Below, one piece after another: positions 32,721-38,961 of a DNA stretch of 38,961 bases. Numbering within the stretch: position 1 is the first letter of the stretch; each line of letters starts with the position of its first letter. The position numbers were made by a program, and so were the translations under genes. A model generated the notes under the pieces. It saw nothing but the letters and a program-made list of their open reading frames with translations. It was not told the origin of the DNA and searched no databases. The stretch spans positions 1 through 38,961 of the forward strand of contig CAXRGH010000042.1 in the NCBI GenBank assembly GCA_964230195.1, given 5' to 3'. This DNA comes from CAXRGH01 sp964230195. Lineage in GTDB: Bacteria; Pseudomonadota; Gammaproteobacteria; Enterobacterales; Alteromonadaceae.

Positions 32721-33513
32721 ACAGCACTTAGGGCATACAGCGCGCAAACGTTTTGGTCAAAATTTCCTTCATGATGATTACATCATTGGTCAGATTGTTG
32801 CCGCAATCAACCCGCAATCGGGCGAAAATCTTGTGGAAATTGGTCCGGGCCTTGGTGCACTCACAGAGCCGGTTTGTGAGTGTATTGATGAACTCACTGT
32901 TGTTGAACTCGACCGCGACTTAGCGGCTCGCTTAAAGACCCACCCGTTTTTGTCCAGCAAGCTGACAATCATTGAACAAGATGCACTAAAATTCGACTTT
33001 GCAAGTATTATCCAAGACAAGAAACCATTACGTGTATTTGGTAACTTGCCATACAACATTTCAACCCCTCTCATGTTTCATCTTTTCAGTTTTGCGGACA
33101 AAGTCCAAGACATGCACTTTATGCTACAAAAAGAAGTTGTGAACCGTTTGGCTGCAGGACCCAACCACAAGAATTATGGCCGTTTGTCGGTAATGGCTCA
33201 GTACCATTGTCAGGTTATCCCGGTACTCAATGTACCACCTGGAGCGTTTAACCCACCACCCAAAGTCGATTCTGCTGTGGTTAGGTTAGTGCCACACAAA
33301 ATAAAACCAGTGAATGTTAAATCAGAGCAACAACTGAATGCAGTGTGCGCAGCAGCTTTTAATCAACGCCGGAAGACACTCAGAAACAGCTTAAAAGAAC
33401 TTATCAGTGAGGAGGGACTCGCTGCACTTAACATCGACCCCAAACTGCGAGCAGAGAACTTGAGTTTGGCTGAATTTGCTGTAATAAGCGACCACATTAC
33501 AGATTCCAAGTAG
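32713..33513 (+). CDS. rsmA: 16S rRNA dimethyladenosine transferase RsmA (KsgA)
   Basis: The 266-residue methyltransferase dimethylates two adjacent adenosines in helix 45 of 16S rRNA (A1518 and A1519 in E. coli). RKRFGQNFLHD opens the protein, the SAM-binding loop is EIGPGLGALTE (about 43-53), and the catalytic NLPY is at 111-114. The ATG at 32713 overlaps the end of pdxA by eight bases, with AGGTGG upstream, so translation is probably coupled. A frame extension to 32686 exists but has no ribosome site and would only add residues not found in the family. Confidence 0.97.
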   Translation: MSKQHLGHTARKRFGQNFLHDDYIIGQIVAAINPQSGENLVEIGPGLGALTEPVCECIDELTVVELDRDLAARLKTHPFLSSKLTIIEQDALKFDFASIIQDKKPLRVFGNLPYNISTPLMFHLFSFADKVQDMHFMLQKEVVNRLAAGPNHKNYGRLSVMAQYHCQVIPVLNVPPGAFNPPPKVDSAVVRLVPHKIKPVNVKSEQQLNAVCAAAFNQRRKTLRNSLKELISEEGLAALNIDPKLRAENLSLAEFAVISDHITDSK

Positions 33514-33521
33514 AGGTGAAT

Positions 33522-33902
33522 ATGAACGTTAAAGCGCCCAGTGTGTGTGTGTCGGTGAAAACAGAACATTTACCAAAACACCCAAAGTCGAAAGACAACA
33601 AGTATGCTTTCGCTTACCACATCACGATCTCCAATCAATACCCAGAGAGTCTGCAATTGCTTAGACGTTATTGGTTAATTACGGACGGCAACGGTAAAAA
33701 AGTTGAAGTCAATGGTGAAGGCGTTGTCGGCGAACAACCCATCATCGTCAGCGGTGGAAATTATCAATATTCAAGCGGCGCACTGTTGGATACACCCGTT
33801 GGTACAATGGAAGGGCATTATGAGATGCGAGCTGAAAACGGTGATATTGTTCGTGCCCAGATCCCGCTGTTTACCCTCGCTAAACCCAACAGCATCAACT
33901 AA
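33522..33902 (+). CDS. apaG: ApaG protein
   Basis: The 126-residue single beta-sandwich domain (fibronectin III-like) includes the conserved EGVVGEQPIIVSGGNYQYSSG region, which differs little in the family. Its role in bacteria is not settled; it is linked to Co2+ resistance and nucleotide metabolism. The ATG at 33522 is preferred because AGAGGTG lies just upstream. A GTG two codons earlier falls within that ribosome site. It begins 8 bases after rsmA. Confidence 0.94.
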   Translation: MNVKAPSVCVSVKTEHLPKHPKSKDNKYAFAYHITISNQYPESLQLLRRYWLITDGNGKKVEVNGEGVVGEQPIIVSGGNYQYSSGALLDTPVGTMEGHYEMRAENGDIVRAQIPLFTLAKPNSIN

Positions 33903-34715
33903 ATGTCAGACTATATCGTCGGTGATATTCAGGGATGTTATGATGGGCTAAAACGCCTACTCAAAAAAATAGCATTCGATCCAAAGCAAGATAAACTGTT
34001 TGCTGTAGGAGACCTTATTGGTCGCGGGCCTCAAGCTCTGAAAACCCTCGATTATCTCATCAAACTTGGTGATAGTTTTGAAACAGTGCTGGGCAACCAC
34101 GACTTACATTTCCTAGCAGTCACTCAAGGTATTAAAAAAGCAAGAGCTGAAGATGGCTTTGATGCGCTGTTAAAAAGTCAGGATTTACCTCGCTATGTCA
34201 ACTGGTTACGAAAAAAGCCTTTGATGTTAAGCCTACCCAATGAGACCTATATCTGTCACGCAGGACTATTTCCCCATTGGAGTATCAAGAAAGGATTAAA
34301 GCTCAGCACTCGGATCAGTCAAAAATTGCAATCAGACAACTGGTCCTCGTTACTTGAAAAAATGTACGAGCCCACTGATAACGTTTGGAGTCCAAACCTA
34401 AAAGGTTCTGCCAAAGACAATTTTATTATCAACGCCTTTACCCGTATGCGCTATGTCACACCCAATGGCGCGCTTGAATTAAAAGCCAAAGGTAAACCAA
34501 CAAATACCAGTTCGAGTCTCATTCCATGGTTCAATCAAGTGAATCACAAACTATCCGATAGTGAAACCATCATTTTTGGCCATTGGGCAGCCCTAGAAGG
34601 CGAAACTCGCAGCGAGCAATTCATCGGAGTGGATACCGGATTTGTTTGGGGAAATAAACTCACTGCCTATAATTTGCGCAACAAACAAAAAATTAGTATA
34701 AACTACACCAAGTGA
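33903..34715 (+). CDS. apaH: Diadenosine tetraphosphatase ApaH
   Basis: The 270-residue metallophosphatase splits Ap4A symmetrically into two ADP and also removes Np4 caps from RNA in E. coli. The metal-binding motifs are GDIQGC (7-12), GDLIGRGP (36-43) and GNHD (64-67), with a later CHAGLFPHW and GHWAALEG. The start codon directly follows the apaG stop (TAAATG), so re-initiation is likely. No terminator hairpin is evident after it; a chemoreceptor gene follows with its own promoter. Confidence 0.96.
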   Translation: MSDYIVGDIQGCYDGLKRLLKKIAFDPKQDKLFAVGDLIGRGPQALKTLDYLIKLGDSFETVLGNHDLHFLAVTQGIKKARAEDGFDALLKSQDLPRYVNWLRKKPLMLSLPNETYICHAGLFPHWSIKKGLKLSTRISQKLQSDNWSSLLEKMYEPTDNVWSPNLKGSAKDNFIINAFTRMRYVTPNGALELKAKGKPTNTSSSLIPWFNQVNHKLSDSETIIFGHWAALEGETRSEQFIGVDTGFVWGNKLTAYNLRNKQKISINYTK

Positions 34716-34772
34716 AAAGCCCGAAATGGTTGACTTTTATATATAATTTACACTTTTTTGTGGTATTTTATA

Positions 34773-34799
34773 TCAAGTTTCAAAGGCAAATGCCGTTAC
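34773..34799 (+). promoter_or_regulatory. FliA (sigma-28) type promoter of the chemoreceptor gene
   Basis: TCAAGTTT (34773-34780), an 11-base spacer and GCCGTTAC (34792-34799) match the flagellar sigma-28 consensus TAAAGTTT-N11-GCCGATAA at 7 of 8 and 6 of 8 positions. Transcription would start about 40 bases before the ATG. Confidence 0.65.
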
Positions 34800-34845
34800 G
34801 TTAATCATAAGTTTTTCACTGTATTACATCTTGAAAGGGCGAAGT

Positions 34846-36885
34846 ATGAATATGAAGGTGTCTACGCGTGTGTTTGGTGGTTTTGCCATTATTCTCACCA
34901 TTATATTAATCAATAGTATTTTCGGCTGGAGGAACCTCTCAACCATTGAGAGTTCAAATCAAAAAACCATTCAAGTTGCGTTGCCAACAGTTGCCATGAG
35001 CAACGAAGTGAAACTTTCACTGCTCAACGTAAGTAAGCAGGTACTCGAGGCTTATCACGAGCGCGCTATCGATTACATCAATCAAAAAGAGAACGCATCT
35101 CTCGCTCAAAATGAGAAAATCGAAAAACACCTCAAGTCATTAAAGCGCACAACGCAAGGCTCTCAAACATTAACAAATGCGGTAGACAAAGTTGAAGTGG
35201 CCTTCTCAAATTACACTCAACAAAATAAAACCTTATTTAACGAATTACGCAATCGTACTCGCTTTCGCACAGACACCATTGAAAAACGCGACGAAATAGA
35301 AGAGTACATCGACAGTATTGCCAGCTACATTCTAGATATATCTGACTTTGATGATATCTCTTCCAACCAAACCGTCATGACCCTTGAGTCACAAGGTATT
35401 GCATTGGAAGAGAGCGTCATTAGCTTGTTTAGCCGCATTCAAGAATATTCTAATACCACCTCACTTCGACAAGCTGAGACCATGAAAAGTGAATTAGATA
35501 TTTTCATCAAAGCCGCAAACGAAAAACTTCAAGCGTTTGAAAATCAGAGTGATAAACTGGAGGCTGACCATCCAGGCATAGAAGTCATCGATGAAGTCAG
35601 CGGTTTGTTTGCGGAGTTGTTAGACTTATTGCAAGCAAATTCCATTGGTGTAGTAGCGTTACATCAACAACATTTACAAAGCAGCCTAAACAGTACAGAG
35701 GAGTTAGCAAAGTCAGACAGGCAACTCGAACAAACTAATTCTGATATTAACACCCTCTTATCACTATCGCAAAAGCAAGCTGATATCACAAAAGCAGCAG
35801 TGACCGATGCAGTGTCTGATGGGCAATTGTCAGTCATCGCAATTGTCGTGATATCTATGGCAATTGCCGCCATCGTCGCAGTCTTCACCGCTCGAGCTAT
35901 CAGCCTTCCCCTTGCACAAGTCAACCAAATATTGAATGTTGTTTCTTCAGGTGATCTAACACAACGTCTAGAAGAAAACACCAAGAATGAGTTTGGCGAG
36001 CTTGCGGCTAACTGTAATAACTTAATTGACAACCTGACTTCGTTGATTTCAGCGATTGCCTCTCGCTCAGAGCAATTAGCAACCGCGTCGGAGCAAACGT
36101 CAACAGTGACCGAACAAACGACTCGAGCGATTGGCCAACAGAAGTCTGAAATAGCGCAAATTGCGACAGCAACCACCGAACTCAGCAGCACATCAGAACA
36201 AATGCTTAATAACGCCAATCAAAGCCTGCAACAGATCGAAAATGCAAACCAAGACGCAGAAAACGTACGAAAGATATCATTAGAAAATAAAGCCACCATC
36301 TTGTCCTTGGCTGACGAAGTTCAGCAAGCATCTGATGTTATCAACAAACTCCACAAGGACAGCAACGACATTGGGAGCATTCTCGACGTTATCCGGGGCA
36401 TTGCAGAACAAACCAACCTACTCGCACTCAACGCCGCGATTGAAGCTGCGCGGGCAGGTGAACAGGGCAGGGGCTTTGCGGTGGTTGCTGATGAAGTAAG
36501 AACGCTTGCAAGTAGAACTCAAGAATCAACACAAGAAATTCAGAATATGATTGAATTACTGCAGTCTGGTGCGGAACAGGCTGTCACTGTGATGCAACAA
36601 GGGCAAAAGCAAACCAAGGTTTGCGTAGAGCAGTCCGAAAAAGCTGTCACCGCGTTAGACAGTATTGGTCAATCTGTAGCATCAGCAAACAACATGAGCC
36701 AGCAAATTGAAGAGTCAGCGAAAGAACAGAACATGGTTTCTCAGCAAGTTAGTTCAAAGCTTGAAAATATTGTTGCAATAGCTGAGCAAACATCTAGCGG
36801 TGCTGAACAAACGGCTGATTCAAGCCATGCCGTGGCTAAACTCGCAGAGGAGCTGAAAAGCTCAATCTCACAATTTAAAGTTTAA
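34846..36885 (+). CDS. Methyl-accepting chemotaxis protein
   Basis: The 679-residue receptor has a membrane helix at about 8-28 and a large, mostly helical periplasmic sensor (about 29-325). The second membrane helix is at about 329-352 (AIVVISMAIAAIVAVFTARAI), followed by a HAMP domain and the cytoplasmic signalling coiled coil. The kinase-contact tip is present near residue 520 (EQTNLLALNAAIEAARAGEQG). No C-terminal CheR-binding pentapeptide is seen. The ligand is unknown; no dCache or sCache motif is evident. The ATG at 34846 has AAAGGG six bases upstream, better than an earlier TTG. The FliA-type promoter places it in the late flagellar regulon. Its stop overlaps that of the converging phosphatase by four bases. 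Confidence 0.93.
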   Translation: MNMKVSTRVFGGFAIILTIILINSIFGWRNLSTIESSNQKTIQVALPTVAMSNEVKLSLLNVSKQVLEAYHERAIDYINQKENASLAQNEKIEKHLKSLKRTTQGSQTLTNAVDKVEVAFSNYTQQNKTLFNELRNRTRFRTDTIEKRDEIEEYIDSIASYILDISDFDDISSNQTVMTLESQGIALEESVISLFSRIQEYSNTTSLRQAETMKSELDIFIKAANEKLQAFENQSDKLEADHPGIEVIDEVSGLFAELLDLLQANSIGVVALHQQHLQSSLNSTEELAKSDRQLEQTNSDINTLLSLSQKQADITKAAVTDAVSDGQLSVIAIVVISMAIAAIVAVFTARAISLPLAQVNQILNVVSSGDLTQRLEENTKNEFGELAANCNNLIDNLTSLISAIASRSEQLATASEQTSTVTEQTTRAIGQQKSEIAQIATATTELSSTSEQMLNNANQSLQQIENANQDAENVRKISLENKATILSLADEVQQASDVINKLHKDSNDIGSILDVIRGIAEQTNLLALNAAIEAARAGEQGRGFAVVADEVRTLASRTQESTQEIQNMIELLQSGAEQAVTVMQQGQKQTKVCVEQSEKAVTALDSIGQSVASANNMSQQIEESAKEQNMVSQQVSSKLENIVAIAEQTSSGAEQTADSSHAVAKLAEELKSSISQFKV

Positions 36886-38762
36886 TCATTTAACGATTGG
36901 GTCGGGAAGCGCACCACGCCTTTCCTCGACTCAACGCTAACATCCACCAGCGCTTGTTGCCAATCCATCCTTACCCGCCCAATACTGCATTGATTCACTA
37001 ACGTAATGGGATAGTCCTGTGGCTTAATTGGCGAGACCATCATCTTACGTCGCTTAGTAAACCAATTAAACGGCGAATATTTGCCAAACAACACACGATT
37101 ACACCATGCAAAAATTTCGAGCAAAGTTTGAGGAAAGGTATTTTTGATACCACTCGCCGTGATCTGCAAGAGGGTCAAACCTTGTTGATTCCGAGGCTTA
37201 ATACGATACAAAAATGAATAATGAACATCGCCCGACAGAATCAAAAAATGAGGGGGTGTCTTGGGGTGCTTAAACATGTTTAGCATAACGTTGGCAGTGC
37301 CACGATGAGCCATCCAGTTCTCCGCGTCCACCATCAATGCTTGACCAAAACTAGTGAAGATACGCTGCACCATTTCAATAAATTTCACACCATAAATCGG
37401 CGCAGGAGAGACTAACATCACAGCCTCGTGTCCTAATAACCGAGACTGCAGTTCAGTCAGTGATTCCCAGTCCATTAGACCAGAAGGTTTGCGTGGGTTG
37501 GATTCCGAACGCCATCGGTTAGTTCGAGTATCTAATACCACTAAGGGCGGCTGCGTATTTAACTCATATCCCCATTGCGGCCATTGATAAACACATTCAA
37601 TCAGTGAATCATGAGATTGCAAACCCTCAGAGGTAATGGCTTCCTGCGCTTTTTTTACCAAGGACTTCAACTGCTGTGGTTGATTGCCCCACGCTTGACA
37701 TAAACCATAGCCAATCAATGCATTGCCAATAATCTGACGAGAAAACGGGTGTCCATACGCAATCTCTTCCCATTCGCGCGTTAAATTGAAGTCATCGGTA
37801 ACATCATGATCATCCAATATTAAATAGCTGCTGATATGTGCAAGGGCGCGCCGTACCTTCACCAAACCATCGACAAAGTCCGTGAGATGCTCTTGTTCTT
37901 GCCGATACTGCTCCCGCCATGTCAGTGAAACTCGCTCCTCAGACAAACTCACAAACGGCCATAATGCGTCTGACCATACCAAAAAGTACATAGCCATAAC
38001 TTCAGACAGAGTAATGAGATGATTGTGGCTGTTTACTGACGTGAAAATTGGCTTCTGTTTCCATTTAAAGAGCTGTTCGTGCAACGCACGGTTAGTATCA
38101 CAATTAGGCAGCAGACTCTCTCTTAAATAAAAATTGGCGTCACTCTTAAATAAACTTTGGCTATCGTTAACAACCCCTCCCTGCCACTGCTCGTCATGAA
38201 GCCCAAGCAAAGTGATCACTTGATGAATAGCATCTAGCATAGGTCCGCACACATCATCAATATACACTTGGTCACCAGTCATCATTAACAAAGACGGGCG
38301 ACTGTTATTATCCAAAATGGCAGATTCAAGAATAGTATCAACCTGCAATAACGCATCCTCACCCTCACCATGAGGTTTTCGGCATGATCCATGAAGCACA
38401 TCCGTCAACATTGGCTGATAAACAAAGTGACACGGAATATCAGGCTGGTAACGCAAGCGTATTGGTAACAAGCTCTCGCCAGCGTCGTTCTGCAAATCGT
38501 ATTCAATGAGGTGTTCGGGAATAATGGCTTGAGAGGGAGTAACATGAATCATTCTCAACACTGCGTGTTGACCAACAACGACTTGCGCATCTTGTTCTTC
38601 GTTTAATATTTCATCAAACAACTGGCATTGATTAGTTGTGTCACGCAGTACCAATCGTATCGGTTGCTGACTGCGTGTGACACACCAAAGTGTGACTGCA
38701 GTATCGCTAACGTGTCTGACCATGGGGCCGACAAATAATTCGGGTAGGCTTTCAATCGTCAT
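36882..38762 (-). CDS. PhoD-like metallophosphatase, cytoplasmic
   Basis: The 626-residue protein belongs to the PhoD-like branch of calcineurin-type phosphatases. The metal-binding motifs are MTGDQVYIDD (near 162), LILDDHDVTDD (near 315) and LSGDVHYSF (near 510). An N-terminal beta-sandwich (VGPMVRHVSDTAVTLWCVT) precedes the catalytic domain, as in PhoD. There is no signal peptide or Tat motif, unlike secreted alkaline phosphatase PhoD, so a cytoplasmic role on an unknown phosphate ester is likely. The ATG at 38760-38762 has no strong ribosome site. It may be co-transcribed with the gene entering from the right edge. Confidence 0.85.
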   Translation of the reverse strand: MTIESLPELFVGPMVRHVSDTAVTLWCVTRSQQPIRLVLRDTTNQCQLFDEILNEEQDAQVVVGQHAVLRMIHVTPSQAIIPEHLIEYDLQNDAGESLLPIRLRYQPDIPCHFVYQPMLTDVLHGSCRKPHGEGEDALLQVDTILESAILDNNSRPSLLMMTGDQVYIDDVCGPMLDAIHQVITLLGLHDEQWQGGVVNDSQSLFKSDANFYLRESLLPNCDTNRALHEQLFKWKQKPIFTSVNSHNHLITLSEVMAMYFLVWSDALWPFVSLSEERVSLTWREQYRQEQEHLTDFVDGLVKVRRALAHISSYLILDDHDVTDDFNLTREWEEIAYGHPFSRQIIGNALIGYGLCQAWGNQPQQLKSLVKKAQEAITSEGLQSHDSLIECVYQWPQWGYELNTQPPLVVLDTRTNRWRSESNPRKPSGLMDWESLTELQSRLLGHEAVMLVSPAPIYGVKFIEMVQRIFTSFGQALMVDAENWMAHRGTANVMLNMFKHPKTPPHFLILSGDVHYSFLYRIKPRNQQGLTLLQITASGIKNTFPQTLLEIFAWCNRVLFGKYSPFNWFTKRRKMMVSPIKPQDYPITLVNQCSIGRVRMDWQQALVDVSVESRKGVVRFPTQSLND

Positions 38763-38796
38763 TTTATTCGTGACTCACATATGGATTCATTCGCTC

Positions 38797-38961
38797 TTAT
38801 AACATCCAATACTTTAACGCATTCGATCCCTTGATAAAACGATGAAAATGCAACAGTAGATTAATAGTGCAAGTTAACAGCGCTCCTATTGCCATTATAG
38901 CCACCGGAAGCTCAATACAAGTTGTCACTGACGGCCAGATAAGACTATGATGCGTAGTAAC
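38797..38961 (-). CDS. Possible membrane protein, C-terminal fragment (cut by window edge)
   Basis: A minus-strand frame is open from the window edge to a TAA at 38797-38799, giving 54 residues. It contains one strongly hydrophobic stretch (LPVAIMAIGALLTCTINLLL) followed by HFHRFIKG, as at the end of a membrane protein with a cytoplasmic tail. The family is not recognised. It ends 34 bases before the phosphatase start in the same direction. The short length makes chance possible. Confidence 0.4.
   Translation of the reverse strand, partial: VTTHHSLIWPSVTTCIELPVAIMAIGALLTCTINLLLHFHRFIKGSNALKYWML

Noticed and set aside
1..38961. tRNA genes, CRISPR arrays, insertion sequences, prophage or toxin-antitoxin genes
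   Set aside because: I looked for cloverleaf ends, regularly spaced repeats, transposase-like frames and small paired genes and saw none; this was by eye only.

Overview
The window reads as a chromosomal segment of a motile, Gram-negative marine gammaproteobacterium, most like the Alteromonadales. The evidence is the lptD-surA-pdxA-rsmA-apaG-apaH cluster, glnA next to glnL, typA, yjjG/yjjX, yceH, yeeN, a stand-alone second EF-G, an amgK-murU-djlA operon and a chemoreceptor behind a FliA-type promoter. I cannot name a genus. No tRNA, rRNA, CRISPR array, insertion sequence or prophage gene was seen. Gene density is high and most genes are intact, housekeeping-like and vertically inherited in appearance.

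Layout. 1-2458 (minus strand) holds the nitrogen locus: the 5' part of glnL (cut by the window edge), a small exported protein of unknown function, and glnA. glnA has a sigma-54 type promoter with two NtrC-like sites at about -107 and -128. glnL has its own sigma-70 type promoter with an NtrC-like site just downstream of the predicted start of transcription. 2991-4826 is typA. 4953-9084 holds two adjacent, paralogous membrane-tethered winged-helix regulators with large beta-propeller-like periplasmic parts and a shared Cys-x17-Cys pair. 9099-11060 holds yjjX, yjjG and a flavin-reductase-like gene. 11157-15455 is a two-gene RND efflux operon. 16120-18204 is fusA2.

18681-21470 is a lone secreted beta-helix protein with a C-terminal CBM4/9-like module, probably active on a polysaccharide. 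21710-25351 is a compact set: yeeN, yceH, a membrane-anchored glutaredoxin, a MaoC-motif DUF3581 protein, an ArgO/LysE exporter and a DUF2798 protein. 25352-27841 (minus) is amgK-murU-djlA, covering cell-wall sugar recycling plus a DnaK co-chaperone. It is divergent from the envelope and RNA-quality operon lptD-surA-pdxA-rsmA-apaG-apaH (28022-34715). 34846-36885 is a methyl-accepting chemotaxis protein. 36882-38762 is a cytoplasmic PhoD-like metallophosphatase. The last 165 bases hold the tail of a possible membrane protein.

How the parts work together. The nitrogen locus looks wired like the enteric glnALG logic: NtrC activates glnA at a distance and represses the glnL promoter at close range. 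The envelope genes lptD and surA supply LPS transport and outer-membrane protein folding, while amgK-murU salvages MurNAc. The best candidates for undescribed biology are the tandem beta-propeller regulators, the small exported protein between glnA and glnL, the DUF3581 protein with an intact hydratase-type D-x4-H motif, and the stand-alone beta-helix/CBM protein. I did not find an obviously new multi-gene system.
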